Positions 33,306 to 44,601 of a stretch of 64,000 nucleotides of DNA are shown piece by piece. A program made the translations under genes and the position numbers. The stretch spans positions 1,557,900-1,621,899 of the forward strand of contig JAJEKV010000104.1 in NCBI GenBank assembly GCA_021234155.1. The letters run 5' to 3'. The notes under the pieces were generated by a model that did not search any database, was not told where the DNA came from, and was given only the letters and a program-made list of their open reading frames with translations. Position 1 is the stretch's first letter. Each line of letters opens with the position of its first letter. Source of the stretch: Isoetes taiwanensis. Taxonomy: Eukaryota; Streptophyta; Lycopodiopsida; Isoetales; Isoetaceae.

Positions 33306-34096
33306 CGTTTTGGGGTGGTAGTGCGAGATTTTGAGCAGAATTCTGCCCTATTACCTGATTGAATGCTATCAATTTTGACTTGGTAGGGTTAATCTTACAT
33401 CCAGATGCATTGCCAAAACCTTGAAGCAGCTCATGAGTGTTGATGATTGAAGCCTCCTCCATCTTGATAAATAGAAAGGTGTCATCTGCAAAATGAGCGT
33501 TAAGAAATACCTGTTTGTCTGGTAGCTTCAAGCCTTTAATTCTGCCATCATTTTCAGATTTCTTGAGAGCACTATTTAAGGCTTCCATTACAATGAGGAA
33601 GAGGAAAGGAGCCAAGGGACATCCTTGCTTCACATCCCTTTTGATCTCAAAGAATGGGCTACATTCCCCATTGATTAGAACAGAGGGTCTAGAATTGTTG
33701 AGGATTGCCAAAAAAGATGCTGGTAACTTCATGAGAAAATCCCATCTTGTGACAATACTTGATCAAAAATCTCCAAGAGACAGTGTCAAAAGCTTTAGTG
33801 ATGTCCAATTTAAGGAGGCCAATGTCTTGCTTAGTCTCTTTAGCCCAGTTCATACCAATACTAGCCATCACCACATTGTCCAGGATAAATCTATCTTTAA
33901 GATAGGCTGATTGGTTGATTGAGATGACAAGGTTAAGAATCGGTTTCAGCCTGGAGGCTATAGTAGCAGAAATAATCTTGTAAATAACATTGGTGAGGGA
34001 AATTAGCCTGCAATCAGAAAATGTAGTTGGCTCCTCAACCTTGGAAATAAGGTTAATGAGACTAGTATTAATTCTGCAATCCAAGGACCTGAGCAT
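33306..34096 (-). pseudogene. Reverse transcriptase of the older LINE
   Basis: Two overlapping frames give RT motifs in order: CRLISLTNVIYKIISATIA, SAYLKDRFILDNVVMA, LLKLDITKAFDTVSW, VKQGCPLAPFLFLIVMEAL and the catalytic FADDTFLF. A one-base shift near 33725 separates the parts. This matches L1-clade reverse transcriptase, which copies the element's RNA at the nicked target. The thumb and any RNase H or zinc finger are absent. Confidence 0.8.
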
Positions 34097-35649
34097 CAGA
34101 AACTCATTACACAGATTAGTAATATCAGAGCCAATAATACCCCAAGTTTTTTTGAAACATTCAGCAGGTAGACCATCAGGCCTGGGGTCTTACCAATTTC
34201 CATACCTGAGACACTTTTGAAGGGTTCTTCATTGGTAAAAGGAGCTTTCAATGTGTCATTGTGAATGTCTTGAATAACACTATGCATATGGATGAAATTG
34301 TCCATTTCAACTTCCGAAGAGTCATGGTTAGTACCCATAATCTTAATAAAATGATTGGAGGCAGCTTCTTTAAGATCTATGTCCTCAGAAAGAGTCATAC
34401 CATCAGCTTGGATACTGTATATGTGATTTCTTCTGGTTTTACTTTTAGCCTTGATAAAGAAATATTTAGAGTTGCACCTTTCATTCTCTTTAAGCTCCCT
34501 TATTTTGGCTCTAAGCTGCCATCCCTTGGCTATCTTGATTTCCTCCTTCTCAATTTTAATTTTGATCTCCTCTTGCTGATCAGAGGGGGAGGATTGAAGC
34601 GCAGCTCTTAAATCATCCAAATACTGCTTACTTTGAGAGTGGATCTGCTTACCCCAAATCTTGAGCCAGTTCTTATACTCTTAGAGGTCTGAACCCACCA
34701 ATTCATCCATCCCAGCTGATTACTAGGTTTAGGGATTTTGCTATAGATATGCTCAAAGTCTTTAAGAAAGCTATTATCTTTGGAGCAGGAAACATTCATC
34801 TTAAAGAAGGAGTTTCTCTTAATGCTTTGAGGGTTACCATTAATTTGAAGGAGCTGGGGGAAATGATCAGAAATGGTGAAACCATTAAGATTGGAAACTC
34901 TATCACAGCTATGCCAAAAGTTCTCACTTACATTGAATCTATCATGAAGACACAGAATAGGATCATCAATTCCATGATTGGACCAGCTATAAGAATTACG
35001 CTGAGTTCTAGCAAGCTTGAGGTCATGACTGAACAAAAGGTGACTCCAGGAGTTGGCCTCTTGATTGGTGAGAGGTCTGAAGTTGATACTCCTCATGAAA
35101 TCATGAGTGACCATATTAAAGTCACCAGCCATAATGCAATTCTCATAAGGAATTCTGTCCAGACTGTTCCTAATACAGTTCCACAAAGAACTCCTTTCTT
35201 CAGGATGGTGCTGGGCATAAATGTTAACAAAGGCAAATTTCTTGAAATTAATATCTCCATGAAGAATCTGCCATCTGCCACAATTAGCATTAATCATCTG
35301 AATATTAGAAATATATCTCTCCAAGCTATAGAAATCCCTGCAAAAGAGTTATTAGCCCTAATAGCCCATACTTTAAAATTAGAAGGCAAAGAATAAAAAA
35401 TAAGTTTTTCAAAGTCATCATCATGAAGCTTGTGTTCCTGAAAAAAAACATGTCAGCTTTTATAGAAGAAAGACAAACCTTTAATCTATCCCTTTTCACA
35501 TTAGAATTAATGCCTTGGAGATTCCAAGACACACATCCAAGGTTAATATCCATAAAATTTGGTTTTTTAAGAGATCCTTGAGCGTCTTCTAGATGGCTCA
35601 GGGGTCTGTCTTCTGCTATTTTTCTTTTTTTTTTTGTGATAGGAAACAA
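34096..35649 (-). pseudogene. Endonuclease and linker region of the older LINE ORF2
   Basis: Starting at about 35560 the frame reads CVSWNLQGINSNVKRDRL, the N-terminus of an APE-type endonuclease, with breaks near 35390-35460. It continues with FAFVNIYAQHHPEER, MAGDFNMVTHD (catalytic GDFN) and a Ser-Asp-His motif (TISDHFPQ). The stretch 34096-34620 is the helical linker before the RT (KENERCNSKYFFIKAK), where NSKYFF is typical of plant L1. Several one-base shifts interrupt it. Confidence 0.75.
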
Positions 35650-36592
35650 TCTGCCAAGGATTTAGCTTCTCCTCCCTTTCCAGATCCTTATCAATGATAT
35701 ATTCCAAATAAGCTTGCTCAGATAGGCCAGTCTGATCACTGTCATAAGAATCATCTTCGTGGAATTTCAGATCTTGACTCTGATTGCTTGAATCCGAGAT
35801 GTCTTTGTCTTCAATGATTTCTTCGATGATAACATTACTATTAATCTTCTTGCTGCTCACCTGATCATTCCAGGGAATGCATAATTGGGCTGGTACTATT
35901 ACCTTCACCACTTTATCATTCTCTTTGCTGCATTCACCCTTCTCAAAAGTCTCCTCCTTTTTCAGATCCTTTTTGGGGATCCATTCTTTCCTTCCTTGAG
36001 TTTGATACATAGGAGCTTTTCCCTTTGTAGTTTGATTATCCTTTTTAGGCTCAAGAATAGGGATTTTAGAATAGTTGATTTTAATATCCAGGAAGGTGTC
36101 CTCATCAATTCTTGAACCAATATATTTCTCCCAGTTGGAATTTATTTCCTTCATGATGCATATAGAAGGAAAATCAGTTTGGGAAATAGAAATATGGATA
36201 ACTTCTCCCAAACACTCACCAATTGCCTTAAGATGATTATTGATCCAAAACAGAGGAGGCAAATTCGAGCAGGAAACCCAAGTGGTGGTAGCAATGGTTG
36301 AGAAGTTACCTGGGATATAGAGAGGATTCCATTTCATGATATAGACAGGACAATTAGCAATAGAAGATATCCTTCTGGTTAGAATATACTTCATATGATT
36401 GCTGTCCCTGCAAATAATCTGAAAGGTTCTGGAATCCATCTTTAAGATAGAAAGAATTGGAATGTTTATATTTTTATTGGTCCAATTTTTGACTTCATAT
36501 ATTGGAGGACAGTTCTTGGGAAAGTGAACTAAGATACCATGAGATGAATATTTCACATAAGCTTCTTTATCCTGGATTGCATAAAGATCCAC
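35567..36592 (-). pseudogene. Older LINE ORF1, C-terminal part (DUF4283-like)
   Basis: 341 codons. Residues ~50-150 contain FQIICRDSNHMKYILTRR, VYIMKWNPLYIP, WVSCSNLPPLFW and IGECLGEVIHI, the layout of the DUF4283 RNA-binding region of plant L1 ORF1. A Lys-rich segment and an acidic tail follow. The upstream half is on the far side of the nested LINE (40877-41852). In the second copy (60359 down to 59568) both halves are joined. Confidence 0.75.
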
Positions 36593-36705
36593 AACAGAGT
36601 CTGGTAAAGTCGCCCCTAATAGGCTTGGAGCTGCGTTTCTACTGAGGTGTTTAACTGAGGCGGACGTTTAGGCGCTCATTCTGAGGCGAACATCAGAAAG
36701 CAAGT

Positions 36706-37524
36706 ATGCAAAGAGAGAAGAAAAAATTGACCGGAAAAGGTCCTTCAGGGTCCGAAGGAAAAGTTCCGATGGCAGCAGTGTCCGGAATTGCAAGCCCTGC
36801 GGTTGCTGTGGCAGCATCGACTCCTCCTGCCGAACCCTCAGGTGGCCCTGAACACATCCATCCTATGTATGCGATGACACCTGGAGGTAGGCCTTTCGAT
36901 TTCAGCCAATTTGATCTTCTGCATTACCTTCTAGAGGAATTAAGAGAAACCAAGGCAAGAGTGATGCAATTAGAAGATCAGAACAGAAAGTTAATTGAAT
37001 TACAAGAGGCACAGGGAAAGGATCTCAAGATAATTCTGGAAACAGTTCAGCCAACAGAAGCTTATGGAAATGGAGAGTTCCAATCAGAAGATGTTGTGGA
37101 AAGTTTTTTTGAGGAGAAAGAAGCTAGAGAACGCAAAGCATGTAATCTGAAATTGTCTGGTATAGAAGAAGCAGAAAACGAAGAAATTAAGAATGTAGTA
37201 GAGGATTTTTTCCAATCTACTATGTTTTTAAGTGAACCGCAGATTGATCGAGCTTACAGAGTTGGCAAAAAAGGCAGCAAGCCTAGGCCCATTATTATAA
37301 AATTTGCAAGCACCGAGGCAAAGCAGAGGGTCCTGTCGCATCGTACAAATCTCAAAGACTATAAGAATATATGGCTGGATCATGATCTAACTTTCAGGCA
37401 GCTCGAATTACGGAGGAGGGAATGGAACAAAGTAAAAGAACATCGCGCAAAGGGTCTGAGGGCATTCATCCGAGATGAGGTAGCTGTTCTTACCAATAGC
37501 AAATTTGTGCCAAGAAGTAAGTAG
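36706..37524 (+). CDS. Younger LINE ORF1 (coiled coil plus RRM/CTD)
   Basis: 272 intact codons. It begins MQREKKKLTGKG, followed by an Ala/Pro-rich segment, a coiled coil at ~75-125 (ARVMQLEDQNRKLIELQEAQ), then an L1-ORF1p-like RNA-binding region: NLKLSGIEEAENEEI, IDRAYRVGKKGSKPRPIIIK, LDHDLTFRQLELRR and KGLRAFIRDEVAVL. ORF1 proteins of this type bind LINE RNA as trimers. The stop is 6 bp before the next open frame, so ORF2 probably follows by reinitiation or readthrough. Confidence 0.75.
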   Translation: MQREKKKLTGKGPSGSEGKVPMAAVSGIASPAVAVAASTPPAEPSGGPEHIHPMYAMTPGGRPFDFSQFDLLHYLLEELRETKARVMQLEDQNRKLIELQEAQGKDLKIILETVQPTEAYGNGEFQSEDVVESFFEEKEARERKACNLKLSGIEEAENEEIKNVVEDFFQSTMFLSEPQIDRAYRVGKKGSKPRPIIIKFASTEAKQRVLSHRTNLKDYKNIWLDHDLTFRQLELRRREWNKVKEHRAKGLRAFIRDEVAVLTNSKFVPRSK

Positions 37525-37530
37525 GAATTT

Positions 37531-39725
37531 GTGACCCTACGGGCTTGTATTTGGAATATTGGAGGTTTTACAGAATTCAAAGCTATTAGTGCACATGATT
37601 TTATCCAGAAAATAGATTTGTTGTTATTAGTAGAGACATGGGCACATGAAGCAAATGAACTGCCAGAACTTAAGGGTTATAATCGACTTCTTGCCACGAG
37701 CAAAACAAGATCAACAGGTTTTGGACGAGGTGAGGGAGGATTAGCCTGCTATGCGAGACAGGACATTGCTCACCAGATTAAACTTATTAAGGTATGTGAA
37801 TTTTTACAATATGCATGGTTTGAGATAAGCGGTTCACGCAAGATTTTTTTGGCTTTGTGCTATTTTGCACCGCTGCCGGCTGCTAATATATATAACCAGG
37901 ATGGGCTTTCTAGAGAAGACCCATTTATATATCTGAGCCAAGATATTGCAAATTTTTCTCAAGAAGGATCTGTCGTATTAGGAGGAGATTTTAATGCACG
38001 AATTAAGGATTTGCAAGCCTCTTGGTTTCTGCAGGAAGAAGTGGATCCTTTATGGATGGAGGAAGTTGAGGCCTGGCATATAATTGGCACAGAATGGAAA
38101 CGTACATCGCAAGATAATATAATCAATGGTATGGGGAAACATCTTCTTGCTCTGTGTAGTTGCTTTAGATTGCTTATTCTTAATGGCTGCAAACGGTTCC
38201 CAGAATCGTGGTTTTTTACAAATGATACAGCAAGAGGAAAGAGTGTGGTTGATTATGTTATTGCTGATCAGTATGTAGCAGAAATGGTTCTAACCAACTT
38301 GCTAGTAGAAAGCCCCCTGGTAGAATCTGAGCATTCTCCACTAGTTTTTGATCTAAAAGTTTTGGGAAACCGTCGCTCAAAAGCAAAAGCGAGATGTGTA
38401 GCTCCTTTACTGTTGGACTATGCTAGACAAGCAGAGTATGTAAAAGAGGTAAAATATCTCTTTGACAATTGGGTACCTTCGCAGGATCATGTGGAACGAA
38501 GCAGAGTATTTCAGAATAAATTGCTAGAGGCTGCAAAACATGTTTTCTCATCTTTAACTTCGAAAAGGAAGAAAGATAGACTTTGGTTTGATAATGAATG
38601 TCAGGTGGCAAGGAAAAATCTGCAGGGCATGATTGGGGTTCAGAGGAAACTGCATTTAAGATTATACAGGGGAATGCTAAAAAGGAAAAAGAGGGTCTTC
38701 CTGTTAAAAAGATAAACAGAGTTATATGAAAAGCTGATATGCCATCCAGCAGAATTTTGGAAGCATATGAATGCGCAAACATCACGGGCGGATGAGGTGG
38801 ACACTGAGCAGATGTATACACATATCCAAAACCTGTACCATAAAGACAATGCACAAGATATTGAGACAGTGGATGTTTTTGATCCTGAGCTTATCACAGC
38901 AAAGGATGTTTCCGAGGCAATGCAGAAAATGGCAAATGGCAAAGCTGCAGATGCATCAGGGCTTAAAGCCGGTTGCTTAAATGGGCTGGAGATCAAATGA
39001 TTATTGAAATAGCTAGTCTATTTAATTCAGCTATGGCATTAGGTTTTCCTCCTGATTGGCAAGTTAGTCGGATTGTCCCCATCCACAAAGGGGGAGATAA
39101 GCAGGATGTAAATAACTATCGCACAATAATGATAAGCAGTACCATGGCAAAGTTATTTGGGATAGTGCTAGAGCAAAAACTGTCAAAATGGCTGGAAAAT
39201 AACAATCTCAGAGCATGTGCACAAGCAGGTTTTCGTCAGGGGTACTCTACCACTGATCATTTGTTGGTTATGAGAGCGCTTATAGAAGACTCAAAAGGCA
39301 GGGATAAAGCTACTTATGCGTGCTTTGTTGATTTTCGCAAGGCCTTTGATACAGTTCCACGAAACAAGCTAATGCAGCGTTTGGAGGATCTTCGGGTCCC
39401 GCGTGAAATAAGAGCCATGTTTGCTCGCCTATATGAGAAGGTAATTGTCCAGCTTTGTTTTTCTTTAAGTGAGAAATGCAGTAAGCAAATTATTAGCAAC
39501 ATTGGAGTGAAGCAAGGTTGTCCAGCATCGCCAACGCTTTTTGGAGTATACATTGATGAGCTTGAAGAGTGGCTTAAGGAAAATTGCTTGGAGGGGGCAT
39601 TTATTACAGATTATTTAGTACAACTGTTGCTCTATGCTGATGATATAGTTCTTATTGCACGATCTGAGACAGGTTTGCAAAAGCATCTAAATGTATTGAA
39701 AAGGTTTTGTGAGCTTACGAGATGA
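37531..39725 (+). pseudogene. Younger LINE ORF2: endonuclease and reverse transcriptase
   Basis: The APE endonuclease shows WNIGG, LLVETW, LGGDFNAR, DYVIADQ and SEHSPLVF in order (residues 1-285). A single TAA at 38713-38715 then interrupts the frame, which continues unchanged (LYEKLICHPAEFW). A one-base shift near 38980 leads into the RT: RIVPIHKGGDKQDVNNYR, AGFRQGYSTTDHL, FVDFRKAFDTVPR, GVKQGCPASPTLFGVYIDEL and catalytic LLLYADDIVLIA. So the protein is broken by one stop and one or two shifts, some of which may be sequence errors. Confidence 0.8.
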
Positions 39726-40793
39726 TGAGAAATCTAGAAAAGACAAAAGTCATGGTGTTTGGTACTAGAAAAGTATGTAATTTATACTATGACTGGACGG
39801 TGGTGGAACAGTACATAATTACGATATACTTGGGCCTAGAGGTAACGTGATACTTATACGTGGAATGCTTTGCGATGGACAAAAGAGTAAATGCAAAAGA
39901 GAGCACTATTTGGAATGCGGTGCAAAATGTCGCACAATTCAATTGTGGGACCGGACTATCGCCATCATTTGTATAGAGCACTTGTGCAACCAAAGGGTTC
40001 TCGTATGGTTGCCAAGTATGGGGTCCGTGGCTATCACGCAAGAAATGGAAAAGCATTGAATCTGTGCAGAAACGCTTTCTGATGGATGAGCTCGGAGTTA
40101 AACTCCAAACACCGTACCCAATGCTGCTTGCAGAAGCGGGAATGTTGCCTTTAGAGGCGGAGGCTCTTTGCCAATTTATAAGATATGTGCTTAGAGTTCA
40201 ATCTCTAACGCCAGATAGATTGCCACATAAGGTATTAGAAGCAAGCCGTGAACATGGTTGGTATCATAAGGGAGTTATGGCTGAACCGCTGGGGCATCTC
40301 AATGATAGATATGCCTACAACGCCAGAAGGGATCAGGGAATGGGTCAGGATGAAAGTTACTGATAAAATATGGGCAAATGCTCAAGGAAAAATGGAATTC
40401 TACAAAAGAGAGATTAATCCTATGGTCACCTACACACCGCAGCAATATCTCCTTGATCATTTACCTAGAGCACACCAACACTTGATTTGTCGGATGCGGG
40501 TTAGCTCCCATCACCTACGAATTGAGTGTGGACGATGGCGTCAGATTCCTAGGGACCAGAGAACATGTGAAGTTTGCGGCGCACAAGAAGTTGAAGATGA
40601 ACACCATTTTCTTATTGCCTGTCCAGCGTATGCAGCCATAAGAGATCGTCATGGATTGAAAGAGTCGGATCTTCGAAATGTATTTACAGTTTTTCAGTTA
40701 CGCTCACAGTTACTTGCATCTCTCCTTGAGGAGATATGGCAAGTTCGTGAGGTTTCTTTGCAGCGATGGACTGATTTGTCCCTCAGTTTGTAG
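39726..40793 (+). pseudogene. Younger LINE ORF2 C-terminus with CCHC knuckle
   Basis: Continues the RT (MMRNLEKTKVMVF), then after shifts the frames WGPWLSRKKWKSIESVQKRF and PYPMLLAEAGMLPLEAEAL, and a final 181-codon frame containing CEVCGAQEVEDEHHFLIAC, a Cys-x2-Cys...His...Cys knuckle typical of LINE C-termini. No RNase H domain. The 3' UTR (40794-40860) leads into the (TTTAC)n tail. Confidence 0.7.
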
Positions 40794-40876
40794 CACCTTT
40801 ATGTTTGTTTCTGATATTTCGTCTCCTAGACCGTAGGGTCTCTATGAGATAGTGAATAAATTTACTTTACTTTACT

Positions 40877-41852
40877 TTACTTTATAAAATCCTTACCATC
40901 CATATTATTAAAACGACACCCCATTAGTAGAATTAAGAAGAACATTTTAAAAGAGGGAAGCGTACCATTTATCTTGTCATATTTGCCCAAGGTAGGGATC
41001 TTTGATCTGAGTTTGGTATCTGAGATCTTTGTTGACTGCTTGTCCAAATTGAGAGTGACAATCTTTGAGCAGTTTGGACATCCACATTGAGCAGCTTCTC
41101 GAGGATTAAAATATCCGTTGGAGTCACAAATAGTGCAATCTTTTGTAGGAGTCAGCTTATGCATAACAGTATCATGCTCCATTACAATGTTCTTGAGTTC
41201 AGCAGCAGCTAAGAGAGAGAGGTCTTCTTTAAAATTTTCCTTGAACCTTATGATTTCGTGATCATCTGCTCCCTCCCAAACTCAAACCAGGCGAAAGGAG
41301 GCTTTAGAATTCCATCCCAATAGTTCAAGGTCTTCTGCCAAATCTTTAGTTGATTGCAGCAGCTCGGACATACTTTTCTTGAAAGCTTGGTTTTTCAGAC
41401 TGCAGCAATCTTCCTTAGAGTGTCCCGATTTAATTCTGATCATTTGATAAAGGAGTAGGTCAAGTTCTTGAAGTTTCTTGATCATGTTCCAGACAAGATC
41501 ACGATCATTGGCTTTTCCCTCAGCGTATTGGTTCTCCAGTCCTTATGATTTCTTCTTGGCAAGCAGCAATAAGACCTTCTTTCATAATTCCCATGCATTC
41601 AACTGCAGCTTTTTGTTGATCCCTGATAATATCAAAGGAGACCGTGAGTTCTTTCATTTTTATCCATGCAGGGTCACCTTCTTTCTCCATTGTGAGAATG
41701 ATCTTCCAATCTTTGTTGTCCTGGTCCAAGGTTTTGTGATCATCTATATCCTCCCATCTGCTTTGGCGAGAGGACTCGCCTTTGAATGCGCCTTTTTAGG
41801 CCTCATTTTGGAGAACAAGAACCTCAATTCCGGCCTTGAGCCCCTCGAATGA
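40877..41852 (-). pseudogene. Older LINE ORF1, N-terminal part
   Basis: Three frames in series. 41520-41850 has MRPKK-type start residues in the better copy at 60697-61065, a basic/acidic region and KEGLIAACQEEIIRTGEPIR. 41282-41485 is helical with QELDLLLYQMIRIK. 40877-41182 is a Cys-rich piece (CTICDSNGYFNPREAAQCGCPNC, a C-x2-C...C-x-C-x2-C cluster). The nested LINE cuts the frame at 40880. Confidence 0.65.
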
Positions 41853-42287
41853 GACGTTTTCCCTCTTCCGAGAAGGAAATCACACACAAGATGTCTGTTT
41901 CTCAGCGAGATCGAAATTTGAAGAATCCTACTATGCTTCTACTGCTCCTAGCCTGTGCTACCCACACTCTAATGATTAAATAGGCCTGAGGTGACAGATT
42001 AGTGCCAGGGATCAAGCTCTGGAGAATAGCAGAGGTGGCCTCTGCCTCATCCATCGAGCACCCCGGCCCTATTCCCGAGGCGCCAGGTCGAGCGCCTAGT
42101 CACCATTCCTCCCCCTCGAGATCCATTCTAGGTTCTCTACTGAAATTCATAAGCGCAAAATTAATACATCGATGATGTTGTCATTTCAATAACAAAAATA
42201 ATAACAAAAGCAAATAACGTCCAATATCAACATGCGTTGTTATTGAAGTTGCAGATATGGACGTTAAAAGTCGAGTAAAAACACATG

Positions 42288-42331
42288 CTAGCAGATTAGC
42301 CCGAAAGAACGCAAAGGTGCCATTTTACTAG
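42288..42331 (+). mobile_element. Degraded Helitron 3' end
   Basis: AGCCCgAAAGAACGCaaAGGTGCC, then ATTTTACTAG and T, resembles the GCCCAGCAACGCTGGGCAC...TTACTAG terminus of the other Helitrons, with the hairpin damaged. The duplicate at 61484-61506 keeps more of it (GCCCAGCAACGC). The matching 5' end is not found. Confidence 0.45.
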
Positions 42332-42639
42332 TAATGTTACCGAAAGTACAATTTCACAACCTTAGTTTCTTTATTACTATTTACCCGCCCGGAGAATTCT
42401 GCCCCGTGAAGGGGCTTGCCATGTGTCCTAACCATGGCATGCTTATTTGCTTGTGGCCAATCACTCTATGTCACGTAGCTAAACACTCAAGGCAAAGATT
42501 TTAGGTTGTATGCTTGACGTATTAAAAAATAGCCTTGGATGGTGTCTCAACTATACCATCTAGGCGTTGGGACGTAGTCCCACGACTCATAACAGACTTC
42601 ATTGGCTTACCCGGTAAGTCTTGATTCTAACAAGTGTAA

Positions 42640-43880
42640 TGAAATTTCAACATCATTTTCATAGTTTGTTTCGTGAAGAATGACATGGCGAGAATGAAGA
42701 AGATATCAACAAAGAGAGGAGGTTCAAGGAACTTTTAAATATCAGCCTCAAATAGTTCGTAGTGAAGGAGTATCTCAAGAAAGCTTATGGTCGGGCCAAC
42801 TTTGCCAACATTTGTACGGCTCTCACGTAAGTGTGATTATGTTTTGCGTCGGTCTATCTATGTTGAGTTTGTTGGTAAAATCTGAAGCATTGGTGATGCT
42901 ATTTGGGCACCTATGTGCTTGCAAATGCTGCCCATCAATCCAGTCCTGCATTCGTGTTAACAACCTCGAACAACTACAGAGGAAGTCATTCATGAACTTC
43001 GTGATTATCTATCTAGACACGGCAGTAGATGACCAATTTACTCCTCGGCGGACAGCCCATTTCAAATGTGATAAACCAATTAAGAGAAAGAATTCCTATG
43101 CCAAATGCCTTAACAGAGTCTCCTTATGAACACCCGGTTCTTAAGGACGCCATAATTGTTCAAGGAAAAGGGGGCCTCATGCAAAGGACTATGATGAAAA
43201 AGGCATTGCACCAAAGGTTGTGCTTGTCGTACAGAGAAATGTGCAGAGGTCAGATCATGCTTTAGCGCCATGTACGCTAATCTCACTTTGGATGACAGAT
43301 TGATCATGCAAGTTGACATCGTTTAGGACATCACCAACAAGCATTGAAAATAAAACGCTTGATATAGTATGTAGAAACTCATAGAGGCAAATGGTCCGAT
43401 GCTTTTCCAAGCACAGTGATACAAATGGTTCTAAAGAACATTTTGACTCAAGCTCTGTTTCTTAAAAGTAAAACCGTCACCTATGCAATTTTTAGGGTTT
43501 GATGCTCAAAACCGTGGCACCTCATTACGTGTATTTGTGCCAGGAGTATTGGCATGCAGTCCACATATTGAGAAAGGCGACCTGCTTTGCGATGAGCTGC
43601 AATTTGTAGAAAGGATGGACAATAATGGAAAGTGGTGCACTTTGGAATCACGCTGGGACTATCCTATCCTCCTCGACATGCAAAATCATGTATTTTTTCT
43701 TCCTTCTTGCTATCAGTTTTTGGTCCCGAAAGCCATGCAACTTTGTAAAGAATCATTGCAGGCGATGTAAATCTATATTTCGTGAGCGAAAAAAAAGTTT
43801 ATGTGATGACCTTACGCTTCATATACGTAATTTTGTGAAATACCAAGTGACTGCTTTGTTGGGAAAGGGCGTGCTATGAT
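42640..43880 (+). pseudogene. Unrecognised multi-exon gene (copy at 61800-62616)
   Basis: The frame YLKKAYGRANFANICTAL ends in CAC|GTAAGT. An intron to CAATCCAG near 42942 leads into PAFVLTTS, EEVIHELRDYLSRH, PISNVINQLRERIPMPNALT and SPYEHPVLKDAIIV. A second long frame at 43483-43770 (MQFLGFDAQNRGTSLRVFVPGVLACS, FVERMDNNGKWCTLESRWDYP) may be its continuation. Shifts at CAG words break it in both copies. The family is unknown. A short exon-like frame between splice signals (GFMDGKIFLQNLPSIVVARVL) lies near 44430-44490. 43980-44400 shows nothing else. Confidence 0.4.
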
Positions 43881-44601
43881 GTCAAGAACGACATTATTCA
43901 GGGAAACGAATGGAATTGCTATTCAAATGGTGGATAGAGTGTACAATCTTCATGCTTTTTATGGTACTTAAGTGAATATGTTCTGGCTAGTATAAGAATA
44001 CATTGTTTGGATCTTTACCGCCATCGCCATTGCCGTGGCAAAGATGTCATAAGCCACACTTATAAAGATCAGATTATGACTTATTGTAAGGAAAACTAAT
44101 ATGTTACCAAATTAAAAAAATCTACATAGTCAAATTATCAGTTTTTGTGCTTCGTACATCCTGAGAAAATATAATGACATGAATTGATACATCCAGGAAA
44201 AAGCAGAAGTAGTCCAAACCATTGGCCTGTTCTTCTTGCCTGCAAAGTTATCCTATAGAATAATGTTCAACTGGCGTAAGGGTTTAATCTGGTGTAGCCG
44301 TTGTTGCTTATTCTGTTGTTGCTTTTGCTGGAGAAAAATTAAAATTATCAGATTGCAGCTGTTGATTTTGCCATCTTAACAATCATGAGATTATGAACAT
44401 GCATTTTAACTCTTGCCTTTCCCTCTAGGATTTATGGATGGAAAGATTTTTCTTCAAAACCTCCCAAGTATTGTTGTTGCACGTGTTCTTGGTAAGATCA
44501 AGTTTGATTCAATTACTTTTTGCGTCTTGCATTCAGATACCTGTACAATAGTAACTATGTAATGAATTCCAAAACATCCCTGAATTCTCTTAATAAAGAT
44601 A

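Larger units (their letters stand above)
36600..40880 (+). mobile_element. Younger LINE nested in the older LINE
   Basis: The empty site at 60054 reads ACAACAGAG-CCTTTTATAAAATCC. Here ACAACAGAG ends at 36599, and TTTATAAAATCC resumes after a (TTTAC)n tail at 40860-40880. So the insertion is 36600 to about 40880, with no target duplication and loss of a few bases. It has a ~105 bp 5' leader, ORF1, ORF2 with endonuclease, RT and a C-terminal Cys/His knuckle, and a tail of repeats in place of poly(A). The ORFs are nearly intact, so it is young. Confidence 0.9.
33306..42130 (-). mobile_element. Older L1-like LINE, split by a nested LINE
   Basis: A minus-strand LINE with a GC-rich 5' region (~41990-42130), ORF1 pieces (41852 to 35567) and ORF2 pieces (35649 to 33306). 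The plus-strand LINE at 36600-40880 interrupts ORF1. The 3' end is missing: reverse transcriptase stops shortly after its catalytic motif at ~33310, so the element was truncated at the side opposite to usual 5' truncation. Its first ~1.7 kb exists again, uninterrupted, at 59568-61310. Confidence 0.8.
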
